A DNA stretch of 33,848 nt from Thermodesulfovibrio sp. (GTDB taxonomy: Bacteria > Nitrospirota > Thermodesulfovibrionia > Thermodesulfovibrionales > Thermodesulfovibrionaceae), in the NCBI GenBank assembly GCA_025060075.1, contig JANXCZ010000068.1, positions 1 through 33,848 of the forward strand, in the 5' to 3' direction. Each line of letters opens with the position of its first letter. Positions within the stretch are counted from its first letter, which is position 1. The notes below the pieces were generated by a model that did not search any database, was not told the origin of the DNA, and was given only the letters and a program-made list of their open reading frames with translations. The position numbers and the translations under genes are program-made. Positions 1 to 10,957 of this stretch are shown one piece after another.

Positions 1-606
1 TTTGTTTACAAGCAAAGGTGGAAAAACTTCAATATATCCTTTTTTAGTATGAAGATCAAGCATAAAGTTAATAAGTGCTCTCTCAAGACGGGCTCCTAAT
101 CCTTTCATTATAGCAAATCTACTTCCTGCAATCTTTCCTGCTCTTTCAAAATCTATTATTCCCAAAAGCTCTCCTATATCCCAATGATTCATTGGTTCAA
201 AATCAAATTTAGGTGGTTCTCCCCATCTTCTAATCTCTACATTTTCAGTTTCATCTTTTCCGACAGGAACTGTTGGATGAGGTATATTTGGAAGAAGAAG
301 CATAAAATTTCGAACTTTATCTTCTATCTCTCTAAGTTTTTCTTCCATTAAGGCTAATTCATCTCCTAAATTACGCATCTCAGATATAAGTTTTTCTATT
401 TTTTCATTTTCATTTGTTTTTTTAAGGCGAGCAATTTCTTGAGAAACCGAGTTTCTTAATGCTCTTTTCTGTTCAATATTTCTTAAAAGTTCAAGTCTCT
501 CCTTTTCAAGTGATAGAAACTCGTCAAAATCAATACTATATCCTCTTTTTTTTAAAGCTTCCTTAATCTTTTCTGGATTTTCTCTTACAAATCTTATATC
601 AAGCAT
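1..606 (-). CDS. serS: Seryl-tRNA synthetase, N-terminal part (3' end outside window)
   Basis: Class II seryl-tRNA synthetase, which charges tRNA-Ser in the cytoplasm. The frame is open from ATG at 606-604 to the window edge, giving 202 residues. The protein begins MLDIRFVRENPEKIKEAL, the usual SerRS start. Residues about 30-100 are charged and heptad-like, matching the antiparallel coiled-coil arm that binds the tRNA long variable arm. The segment LLLPNIPHPTVPVGKDE is the typical transition to the catalytic core. Motifs 2 and 3 lie beyond the window. The start is 8 bases after the gyrB stop, with AGGATACAGA just upstream inside the gyrB end, so it is probably co-transcribed with dnaA-dnaN-gyrB. 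The family call is firm; only the missing C-terminus is unseen. Confidence 0.95.
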   Translation of the reverse strand, partial: MLDIRFVRENPEKIKEALKKRGYSIDFDEFLSLEKERLELLRNIEQKRALRNSVSQEIARLKKTNENEKIEKLISEMRNLGDELALMEEKLREIEDKVRNFMLLLPNIPHPTVPVGKDETENVEIRRWGEPPKFDFEPMNHWDIGELLGIIDFERAGKIAGSRFAIMKGLGARLERALINFMLDLHTKKGYIEVFPPLLVNK

Positions 607-614
607 TCTGTATC

Positions 615-3985
<3,371 letters not shown>

Positions 3986-4001
3986 AGTTTTGCCTCCTTA
4001 C

Positions 4002-5318
4002 TTATTGTCCTGTGATTTTTTTTATAATGTTGTCTATCAATCTGTTTAAAGACTCATTTTTTTCTCTATCTTTTTCAATTTGTTTACAAGCATATATAAC
4101 AGTTGCATGATCCTTTCCTCCAAAGGCATTGCCTATCTCTGAAAGAGAAAGGTTTGTCAGTTTTTTTGCTATATACATAGCTAATTTTCGTGCATTTGAT
4201 ATCTCTTTCGTTCTTTTTTTTGACTTGATATCTTGAACCTTAATACCTAAGGTTTCACACACAACTTTTTGAATTAGATCAATTGTAATAGGTTTATTTT
4301 CATCTGGTAGTAAATCCCTTAGTACATATTTTGCTACATCTATACTTATTGGCACTTTGGTAAGAGAAGTATATGCACAGAGTTTAATTAGAGCACCTTC
4401 AAGCTCTCTTACATTTGATTTTACTCTTGATGCTATAAAATATGCTACGTCTTCTGGTAGCCTAATCCCTTGCATATCTGCTTTTTTATATAAAATTGCC
4501 ACCCTTGTCTCTATTTCCGGAGGTTGAATGTCTGCAATAAGTCCCATCCCAAATCTTGAACGAAGTCTATCAGTAATGTCTGAAATCTCCATTGGAGGTC
4601 TATCACTTGATATAACTATTTGTTTTTGCTTACTGTAAAGCTCATTAAAGGTATGAAAAAACTCTTCTTGTGTTGAATCTTTTCCTGCAATAAATTGGAT
4701 ATCATCTACTAAAAATACATCTACTGTTCTGTATTTACTCCTAAACTCAGGCATTTTTTCATGCCTTATAGCAGAAACAAACTCTCCAGTAAACTGCTCA
4801 GAAGAGACATAACAAACTCTAACTTCGCTATTTTTATCTAATATATAGTTTCCTATGGCTGTTATAAGATGAGTTTTACCAAGTCCAACTCCTCCATATA
4901 TAAAAAGAGGATTATAAGCAAATCCTGGATTTTCAGCCACTCTGAAAGCTGCTGCATGTGCAAACTGATTTGAAGGTCCTACAACAAAAGTATCAAAAGT
5001 ATACTTAGGATTTAAATTACCTCTTTTTATTGTTTGTTTTTTTTCTTCATTAACTGCCAATTCTTGTTCTTTCCCTGGAATGATATATTTTACTTCTACT
5101 TGATTACCTGTAATCTGATAAAATGCTTCACTAATTATTGATGGATAATTGTCTTCTATCCAGTCTCTGAAAAATCTATTTGGAATTTCAACAAAAACCT
5201 CTGAGTTTTTTACATTCAAAAGCTTTATAGGAGAAAACCATAATTCAAAAGTTGATTCTCCCACTTTTTGTGATATAAGCTCTAAAATTTTTTGCCAAAT
5301 TTTATTTATTTCATTCAT
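4002..5318 (-). CDS. dnaA: Chromosomal replication initiator DnaA
   Basis: AAA+ ATPase that binds DnaA boxes at oriC and opens the duplex. It has 438 residues from ATG at 5318-5316. Domain I begins MNEINKIWQKILELISQ with FELWFSPIKLL; a short linker follows. The AAA+ core has Walker A GGVGLGKTHL, Walker B VFLVDDIQF, and a sensor region TDRLRSRFGMGL. Domain IV is the helix-turn-helix ending in FGGKDHATVIYACKQI. Most DnaAs read GGRDHTTV or GGRDHSTV at this DNA-contact loop, so the lysine and alanine are variant positions. A TTG 12 bases upstream could extend the frame by four codons, but ATG is preferred. There is no clear Shine-Dalgarno; instead a TTTTCAACA repeat abuts the start codon, which would allow autorepression. 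Confidence 0.97.
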   Translation of the reverse strand: MNEINKIWQKILELISQKVGESTFELWFSPIKLLNVKNSEVFVEIPNRFFRDWIEDNYPSIISEAFYQITGNQVEVKYIIPGKEQELAVNEEKKQTIKRGNLNPKYTFDTFVVGPSNQFAHAAAFRVAENPGFAYNPLFIYGGVGLGKTHLITAIGNYILDKNSEVRVCYVSSEQFTGEFVSAIRHEKMPEFRSKYRTVDVFLVDDIQFIAGKDSTQEEFFHTFNELYSKQKQIVISSDRPPMEISDITDRLRSRFGMGLIADIQPPEIETRVAILYKKADMQGIRLPEDVAYFIASRVKSNVRELEGALIKLCAYTSLTKVPISIDVAKYVLRDLLPDENKPITIDLIQKVVCETLGIKVQDIKSKKRTKEISNARKLAMYIAKKLTNLSLSEIGNAFGGKDHATVIYACKQIEKDREKNESLNRLIDNIIKKITGQ

Positions 5319-5320
5319 TT

Positions 5321-5608
5321 TTTTCAACAACTTTTCAACATTTGTTAAAAACTTTTATGTTAAAAGCTTGTTAAATTAAAAAGGCTTAAAATTCAAAGAG
5401 TTATAAAAATATACCATCTTCAAACTTTTTTCATTATATCTCATAATTAACAAACTGGGCAATAAATTGTTCAAAACTTATTAGTTTTTAACATCTTTAC
5501 TACACATAAATCAGAAAATGTGAATTTTGTTAAAAAAAACTTAAATTTTTCAACATATAAAAAGCTACAAAAAAGCCAAAATAAAAACCAAAATAAAATT
5601 TTTTAACA
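5321..5608. repeat. Cluster of DnaA-box-like 9-mers TTTTYAACA
   Basis: Exact copies on the plus strand are at 5321-5329, 5332-5340 and 5547-5555 (TTTTCAACA) and at 5485-5493 and 5600-5608 (TTTTTAACA). Exact copies on the minus strand are at 5343-5351 and 5528-5536 (TGTTAAAAA). An 8-of-9 copy is at 5358-5366 and a 7-of-9 copy at 5369-5377. The first two sit 11 bases apart (one helical turn) immediately before the dnaA start codon, as expected for cooperative DnaA binding and autoregulation. Confidence 0.6.
5433..5462 (-). promoter_or_regulatory. Candidate sigma-70-type promoter for dnaA
   Basis: On the minus strand TTGCCC (5462-5457) and TATAAT (5438-5433) are separated by 18 bases. The -10 is a perfect consensus; the -35 matches 4 of 6. 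The predicted transcription start near 5426 gives a leader of about 107 bases running through the DnaA-box-like repeats. In such AT-rich DNA a chance TATAAT is possible. Confidence 0.4.
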
Positions 5609-5658
5609 AAAAACACTTATCTAACTACTTACACAATAAATTACAAAAAATAAAAAAA

Positions 5659-6772
5659 TTAAGATATTGAAGCAAATTTTTTTAAGTATTTTTCTATGAA
5701 AATATCTATATTACCGTCTAAAACATCTTCAACATTGTAAACTTCAATATCAGTCCTATGATCTTTTATTAACTTATAAGGATGAAGAATATATGACCTT
5801 ATTTGATTTCCCCATGCTATTTCTTTTTTCTCACCAGCAATAGATTTAATCTTCTCTTCCTTTTCTTTTTGTAAAAGATTATAGATTTTAGATCTTAAAA
5901 TTTTCATTGCAATTTCTTTATTTCTATGTTGAGATCTTTCCGTCTGACAAGTAACTACAATGCCTGTAGGAATATGAACAATTCTTACAGCAGATGAAAC
6001 TTTATTTACATGTTGGCCACCTGCTCCTGAAGCTCTGAAAGTATCAATTCTTATGTCTTCTTCTTTTATCTCAACATGAATATCATCCTCTATCTCTGGT
6101 AAAACAGAAACAGCTGCAAAAGAAGTATGTCTTCTTTTATTCGCATCAAAAGGAGAAATTCTTACAAGTCTATGAACACCTGCTTCAGACTTTAAATATC
6201 CATAAGCATATTGCCCTTCGACTGTAAATGTAACATCTTTAATTCCTGCTTCTTCACCTAACTGTAAATCAACAATCTCAACTTTAAAACCTTTTTTTTC
6301 AGCCCATCTTAGATACATCCGCATAAGTATTTCAGCCCAGTCTTGACTTTCTGTTCCACCTGCTCCCGGATGAATTGATACTATTGCATTACTTTTGTCA
6401 TGCTCTCCACTTAGTAAAAACCTCACCTCAATTTGTTCAATCTGTGATTTTATATTTTCTATCTCAGTTTCTAAATCTTTAAGAAGTAAATGTCCTTCCT
6501 CTTCAGTTTCAGCAATAGCTAAGCCTTCCTCAATGTATGAAAAACGATTAATAATTCTTTCAATAGGTTCAACTATTTCAAATAATCTATTTCTTTCTTG
6601 TTGAATTTTTTTTAGCTTCTCTAAATCTTTCCAAATCTCCTCTTTTTGAAGTTCTTTTTCTAATATTTCCAATCGATTTTTAATTTTTTCTATTTCAAAG
6701 ATAACCTCTTAGAGAAAAAATCCTTTCTTTAACATCTTTAAGTGAAATCTTTAAATCCTCAGATGTAACCAT
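5659..6772 (-). CDS. prfB: Peptide chain release factor 2, with programmed +1 frameshift
   Basis: RF2 ends translation at UGA and UAA. Reading starts at ATG 6772-6770 (AGGAGG six bases upstream), runs 25 codons (MVTSEDLKISLKDV onward to RGYL) and meets an in-frame TGA at 6697-6695. A +1 slip at CTT-TGA continues as EIEKIKNRLEILEKEL and stays open to the stop at 5659, giving about 370 residues, the normal RF2 length. The recognition tripeptide SPF (RISPFDANKRRHTSF) marks RF2 rather than RF1, and SGAGGQHVNKVSSAVR holds the catalytic GGQ. Without the frameshift the frame could only start at a TTG near 6672 and would lack the N-terminus. The start overlaps the end of lnt by 22 bases, implying coupling. 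No terminator hairpin is seen before the dnaA region. Confidence 0.95.
6695..6709 (-). promoter_or_regulatory. RF2 autoregulatory +1 frameshift site
   Basis: On the minus strand the codons are AGA GGT TAT CTT TGA followed by A. The internal Shine-Dalgarno-like AGAGG (6709-6705), the slippery CTT (6700-6698) and the stop TGA (6697-6695) keep the same spacing as the Escherichia coli site AGG GGG UAU CUU UGA, and the stop is also codon 26. In the known mechanism low RF2 leaves UGA unread and favours the +1 shift, raising RF2 synthesis. Confidence 0.93.
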
Positions 6773-8340
6773 TTCTTACCTCCTACTTTTAGGTTACCAA
6801 TTATGAAAATTAATGATAGTATTATGCATATATAGGCAAATAGATCACCATATTTTGTATAAAAACTAATCTTTTCATTACCCTGAATATCTTCCACCAA
6901 ATAAGTTCTTTCAAATAACTTTGTTTTATTTATTATTCTTCCATAGCTGTCTATAAAACCAGAAATACCTGAATTAGCAGCTCTTATTAGAGGTTTTCTA
7001 TTTTCAATCGCTCTAAAAACAGCCATTGAAAAATGCTGATATGGTCCAGATGTCGTTCCAAACCATGCATCATTTGTAATATTAACAATAAAGCTTCCAC
7101 CCTTTAAATAAAACTTTCTTACTTGTTCAGGAAAAATAATTTCATAGCATATCAAAGTCGCAAAATTTCCAAAAGGAGTGATTGCCATATTATAGCTACT
7201 GCCAGCTTGATAGTCTCCAACACCTACTGTTAGTTTGTCAATAAAGAATAAAATTTTTCTTAAGGGAACATACTCACCAAAGGGAACTAAATGTATTTTA
7301 TCATAATAGTAGGCTATAACGCCATTTAAATCAATCAAAATGGCACTGTTTGTATATTTTTCAACTTGCCTTTCCATTATACTTCCAAAGAGTAAATATA
7401 CTTTTTGTTCTTTAACAAAATTTATTAAATCCATACTAAAGTATTTATTTTTTTCAAATATAAAAGGAACTGCTGTTTCAGGCCAGACAATTAATTGAGG
7501 ATTATAGGTTTTTGCTTTTAATGTAAGATTTTTGTAAATATTTATAATCTCATTTGCCTTATTAAAATCCCATTTTTCATTTTGAGGTATACTTCCTTGA
7601 ACTATAGCAACTTTAATGGTTTTTCCATGAACTGGCTCATAGAGTCTTTTTACTCCATAAAGTACTATAAAAATAAAAACTAAAGAAACGAATACTATGC
7701 TTGCTACAATAGGAATATATGATAAAAGTGGATATTTTAGTTTATTTTTCTTAAAGGTTAATAAGTCAAAAACTAAACAATTAAATAAAATGACAAGATA
7801 AGAAACTCCATAAATCCCTGTTATATCAGCAATTTGAGCTACTAACAAAAATTTATACTGTGTATAACCTATAAGTGCCCAAGGAAATCCTGTAAATAGA
7901 TAATTCCTTAGAACCTCAAGACTAACCCATATAAAAGGAGCATAAAATGATGTTGGAAGTTTACCTTTGGATAAACTTTTATATACTAAAGCAAAAAATG
8001 CAGGATAAAGAGCAAGATATAATGCTAGAAGACCTACTATAAAATAGCTTAAAATCAAAGGAACAGAACCATAGTAATGCAATGAATGATATATCCAATA
8101 GACATTTCCAAAAAAATATAAGAAACCAAAGATTAGACCACCCTTAAAGATTGTTTTATAATCTGTGTTGTTATATAAAAAGAAAAAAAATGGTACAAGA
8201 CAAAACCAAGCAAGAAAATAAAACTCAAAAGGAGGAAAACTTAATATAAGACTAAAAGCTGAAAGAACTACTAAGAAATATCTTTTAAATCCTTCATATA
8301 AAGTTTTTTTTGTTTCTTTTATAAAGTCTGGCCAAATCAT
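6751..8340 (-). CDS. lnt: Apolipoprotein N-acyltransferase
   Basis: Inner-membrane enzyme that adds the third acyl chain to the N-terminal cysteine of lipoproteins, the last step of lipoprotein maturation in Gram-negative bacteria. The 529-residue protein has about six N-terminal membrane helices (residues about 20-235), a periplasmic nitrilase-fold domain (about 245-490) and a final helix (AYICIILSLIFIIG). The catalytic Glu-Lys-Cys triad is visible in WPETAVPF, DKIHLVPFGEYVP and LICYEIIFPEQ. The start is ATG at 8340, but no Shine-Dalgarno precedes it; kdsB begins divergently only 32 bases away. FlgH in this window is a lipoprotein that would be a substrate. The last 22 bases overlap prfB. 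Confidence 0.93.
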   Translation of the reverse strand: MIWPDFIKETKKTLYEGFKRYFLVVLSAFSLILSFPPFEFYFLAWFCLVPFFFFLYNNTDYKTIFKGGLIFGFLYFFGNVYWIYHSLHYYGSVPLILSYFIVGLLALYLALYPAFFALVYKSLSKGKLPTSFYAPFIWVSLEVLRNYLFTGFPWALIGYTQYKFLLVAQIADITGIYGVSYLVILFNCLVFDLLTFKKNKLKYPLLSYIPIVASIVFVSLVFIFIVLYGVKRLYEPVHGKTIKVAIVQGSIPQNEKWDFNKANEIINIYKNLTLKAKTYNPQLIVWPETAVPFIFEKNKYFSMDLINFVKEQKVYLLFGSIMERQVEKYTNSAILIDLNGVIAYYYDKIHLVPFGEYVPLRKILFFIDKLTVGVGDYQAGSSYNMAITPFGNFATLICYEIIFPEQVRKFYLKGGSFIVNITNDAWFGTTSGPYQHFSMAVFRAIENRKPLIRAANSGISGFIDSYGRIINKTKLFERTYLVEDIQGNEKISFYTKYGDLFAYICIILSLIFIIGNLKVGGKKWLHLRI

Positions 8341-8372
8341 CAGATATTTATGTTATCATAATTTTTAATATT

Positions 8373-9143
8373 ATGGTTACCATCTGTATCATTCCTGCAA
8401 GATATGGTTCAACAAGATTTCCTGGAAAGCCACTTGCCTTATTAAAAAATAAACCTATTATTCAGCATGTATATGAGAAGGCAAAAGCTTCAAATTTTAT
8501 TGATGATGTATTTGTTGCAACTGATGATATTAGAGTTTACAATGCAGTAGAATCCTTTGGTGGTAAAGCAATTATGACCTCTAATAAACATCCCTCAGGT
8601 ACAGACAGAATATTTGAGGCAGTTAACAATTTGATCAAAGATGGTTATGAGATTAAGGATAACTCTATAATAATAAATCTTCAAGGGGACGAGCCTCTAA
8701 TTAGAGTAGAAAGCATCAATCAGCTTATAGAAATTATGAAAAATAATGATAAATCAATAGGAACTCTTGCAAAAAAGATAGAAAAAGAGGAAGATTTTAT
8801 TAATCCTAATATAGTTAAAGTGGTATTTGATAAAAATTTTAATGCCTTATATTTTTCCAGATCTCCAATTCCCTTTGATAGAGAAAAATTTATAAAAGGT
8901 TCATCTCAATATAATTTTATGTATAAACATATTGGAATTTATGGCTATAGCTTTGAAGTTCTTAAAAAATTTGTAAATCTTCCACAATCACTATTAGAGA
9001 AAATAGAGTCACTTGAACAACTAAGAGCTTTAGAAAACGGTATTAGAATTAAGATTGCAATAACACCTTATGATTCCTTTGGTATTGATACTCCTGAAGA
9101 TTTAAAAAAAGCTGAGGAATTCCTTAATTTTTTCTTAAACTAA
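8373..9143 (+). CDS. kdsB: 3-deoxy-manno-octulosonate (KDO) cytidylyltransferase
   Basis: Cytoplasmic enzyme that makes CMP-KDO from CTP and KDO, the activated sugar for the LPS inner core. It has 256 residues, the standard length. The N-terminus TICIIPARYGSTRFPGKPLA is the nucleotide-binding signature. Further marks are NKHPSGTDRIFEAV, INLQGDEPLI (metal-binding Asp), YFSRSPIPFDR, KHIGIYGYSFE and ESLEQLRALENG. GIDTPEDL is the usual C-terminal motif. No Shine-Dalgarno is visible before the ATG; a CATAAT ten bases upstream could be a -10 element giving a very short leader. The last 20 bases overlap convergently with the end of the following membrane-protein gene. Confidence 0.95.
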   Translation: MVTICIIPARYGSTRFPGKPLALLKNKPIIQHVYEKAKASNFIDDVFVATDDIRVYNAVESFGGKAIMTSNKHPSGTDRIFEAVNNLIKDGYEIKDNSIIINLQGDEPLIRVESINQLIEIMKNNDKSIGTLAKKIEKEEDFINPNIVKVVFDKNFNALYFSRSPIPFDREKFIKGSSQYNFMYKHIGIYGYSFEVLKKFVNLPQSLLEKIESLEQLRALENGIRIKIAITPYDSFGIDTPEDLKKAEEFLNFFLN

Positions 9144-10218
9144 CTATATACCCTGGTTTAACAAAATGTTCTGCTTTTACTATCCCAAGGGAGTTTTCAT
9201 TAGTTGTTTGTTGAACAATAACTTTTCCTACTGGAACTCCATTTTCATTGTATAGATTTAAAATATCTCCTACTTTAACATTATCTCTTTTGCCTAAACC
9301 AAAGACAATTTCTGTGAGATACTCTCCTCTTCTTACAAAAAACACTTCTGCTTGTCCATTTTGAAGTAATATTTCTTCCATTCTATTTGAAAGTTTTAAT
9401 ATAATCAAAATTGTTAGTGCGATCAGAATTATTGAAGAGACGAAAACTAACCATGGAGAAACTCCTATAGCCCTTGTAATTAATGACATAGAACTTCTAT
9501 TTAGACTTTCAATACTCTCATGTACTCTTATCACAAACATAAAAGGTCTTTTATTTTCTGTTCCTTTAATATTAATGGTGACTTTATATTCTCCAGGAGA
9601 AATTTTAGGATCAACACTTAGTAAACCTCTCCATTCTGTTCCACCAATCCAAAAACCTGAGTAAATTGATTCAAACTGAATTTTGATAAGCTCTGATGTT
9701 GTTGTATATGAGAGTTCACTTACATCGCTTACTTTTTTTTCTAAAGGAGCATTAACTTTTATAGTCTGTCCTGGTAAAGTATTTATTAAATTCATAGGAT
9801 GTAAAAGTCTGTTTACACATCCATCAAGAAAGGAAAAGGCCATTAAAAGAAGAAATAATACGCCTAATTTTCCAAATATAGCCCTTTTTTTTAGTATGGA
9901 TTTAACAGTTGAGGGCTTGTTTAAAACTTCTAAATCTTTTATATTTTTTTCATTTTCTTGAAGTATTGAGTATAGTTCTTTCTGTTTTGAAAAATCCTCG
10001 GTGATTATTTGTGAAAAATCTTCAGTTTTTCTTTTTATAAGTTTTTTTATTACGATTCTTCCTACTATGAAAGTAGGTACTATTAAAAGAACAAAATACT
10101 GAATAAAAATTAATGTCACATTTTCCGGATCTTTACTTGCCTGATATAGACTAAAAACTAACTCTGCAAGGATTATTAAATTAAAGATAACGAGAATTAT
10201 TATATTTCTTATATTCAC
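9124..10218 (-). CDS. Unrecognised membrane protein, four helices, C-terminal soluble domain
   Basis: I do not recognise this family. From GTG at 10218 the protein has 364 residues. Predicted membrane helices are at about 5-25, 35-55, 117-132 and 256-275. Residues 56-115 are charged and probably cytoplasmic. Residues about 136-250 form one extracytoplasmic domain; its part SPGEYKVTINIKGTENKRP looks like a beta-sandwich strand pair. Residues 280-364 are beta-rich (NVKVGDILNLYNENGVPVGKV), similar in style to small SH3-like or KOW-like barrels. An open frame extends to 10278, but that start would lie in a terminator stem, so it is rejected; the GTG has AGGAGG 13 bases upstream and AGGA adjacent. 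It follows the TSUP operon beyond that terminator and may be a read-through accessory gene. The exact start is uncertain. Confidence 0.75.
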   Translation of the reverse strand: MNIRNIIILVIFNLIILAELVFSLYQASKDPENVTLIFIQYFVLLIVPTFIVGRIVIKKLIKRKTEDFSQIITEDFSKQKELYSILQENEKNIKDLEVLNKPSTVKSILKKRAIFGKLGVLFLLLMAFSFLDGCVNRLLHPMNLINTLPGQTIKVNAPLEKKVSDVSELSYTTTSELIKIQFESIYSGFWIGGTEWRGLLSVDPKISPGEYKVTINIKGTENKRPFMFVIRVHESIESLNRSSMSLITRAIGVSPWLVFVSSIILIALTILIILKLSNRMEEILLQNGQAEVFFVRRGEYLTEIVFGLGKRDNVKVGDILNLYNENGVPVGKVIVQQTTNENSLGIVKAEHFVKPGYIVSLRKN

Positions 10219-10267
10219 TCCTAAGGAAATTCCTCCTGCAAGATATAATAGTAAATAGTAATAATAA

Positions 10268-10291
10268 CCCCCCAACAAAGATGTTGGGGGG
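10268..10291 (-). terminator. Intrinsic terminator after the usp-TSUP operon
   Basis: A perfect 10-base-pair stem, CCCCCCAACA (10268-10277) with TGTTGGGGGG (10282-10291), has a 4-base loop. On the minus-strand transcript it is followed by a U-rich run (TTATTATTACTATTT). It begins 11 bases after the stop of the 210-aa gene. The plus-strand side has no T-run, so it acts for the minus-strand operon. It separates the operon from the 364-aa membrane-protein gene. Confidence 0.85.
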
Positions 10292-10302
10292 TGTGAAAGA
10301 TC

Positions 10303-10935
10303 TTATTTCTTGTAGATATCGGTCTTAGTTATATTCATAAATTTATGAGCCTTACCCGGTTCTCTATAGTAGATACGAACCTCATCTCCTGCAATCCAGG
10401 TTTCAGGTGGACGATTAATATGTTCTTCGGGAACTTTAAATGTTGCAAGAAGTTGTTGTCTAGCAGAATAAACAGTTATTGTTCTTTTTTCTTTGTCAAT
10501 TATTGGGAATTTTTTGCCTGCTACAAGAGGATTATCTCTTCTTATATTAAGTTTTTTATCTACTACTTCAATAGGAATATTGAGGAAGTTTTGAGTAGCA
10601 TCATCAAAAATGACAATTATATTTTTTTCCAAGTCAAGCTTCATTCTCTTGCCTGGTGTTGGTTCAGGTCCCATATTTGATGGATTTTCAGGAATCTTAT
10701 AAACACGAGGAGGAAGAGTGTTGTAGTCAGGATTTTTTGCATCTTGTCTTGAATCAGATATTATCGTTACTAATCCTTTTTGTTTATCATATGCTATAAC
10801 TCTTCCTTGATCTACTTGTCCAAACTCCTTTGGATGCAAAGCCAAGAGAGCTACTATAGCTACAACGAAGCTCAGGATAAAGTATATGTATAATACTTTT
10901 TCTATACCAGTAGCATGTTTCCATGATAAAGCCAT
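10303..10935 (-). CDS. Unrecognised single-pass membrane-anchored protein in TSUP operon
   Basis: The 210-residue protein has one membrane helix near the N-terminus (residues about 13-33, VLYIYFILSFVVAIVALLAL) after a short start, and no lipobox or cleavage site. The rest (34-210) is soluble and probably faces outward. It is rich in short beta strands with repeated turns: GRVIAYDKQKGLVTIISD, then GKRMKLDLEKNIIVIFDD and KRTITVYSARQQLLATF, and ends WIAGDEVRIYYREPGKAHKFMNI. This pattern suggests a beta-barrel or beta-propeller-like scaffold rather than an enzyme; no catalytic motif is seen. The ATG has AAAGGGGGG upstream. It follows the TSUP gene by 22 bases and is the last gene before a strong terminator. 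A role as transporter partner is inference. Confidence 0.8.
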   Translation of the reverse strand: MALSWKHATGIEKVLYIYFILSFVVAIVALLALHPKEFGQVDQGRVIAYDKQKGLVTIISDSRQDAKNPDYNTLPPRVYKIPENPSNMGPEPTPGKRMKLDLEKNIIVIFDDATQNFLNIPIEVVDKKLNIRRDNPLVAGKKFPIIDKEKRTITVYSARQQLLATFKVPEEHINRPPETWIAGDEVRIYYREPGKAHKFMNITKTDIYKK

Positions 10936-10957
10936 TTTTGCCCCCCTTTTTAATTAA

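Larger units (their letters stand above)
5319..5658. other. Putative replication origin (oriC) between prfB and dnaA
   Basis: This 340-base non-coding gap is extremely AT-rich and lies directly upstream of dnaA. It holds seven exact copies, on both strands, of TTTTYAACA. They differ by one base (position 6, C to A) from the relaxed DnaA-box consensus TTWTNCACA. A near copy and one weaker copy are also present. No canonical TTATCCACA is found here. The stretch from 5556 to 5658 is almost purely A/T and could be an unwinding element. Repeat density and position next to dnaA support an origin; function is inferred. GC-skew and marker-frequency data would settle it. Confidence 0.65.

Noticed and set aside
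10219-10278. Upstream TTG start for the 364-aa membrane protein
   Set aside because: The start codon lies next to and the first codons lie within the terminator stem; the resulting tail is Gly/Tyr/Leu low complexity.
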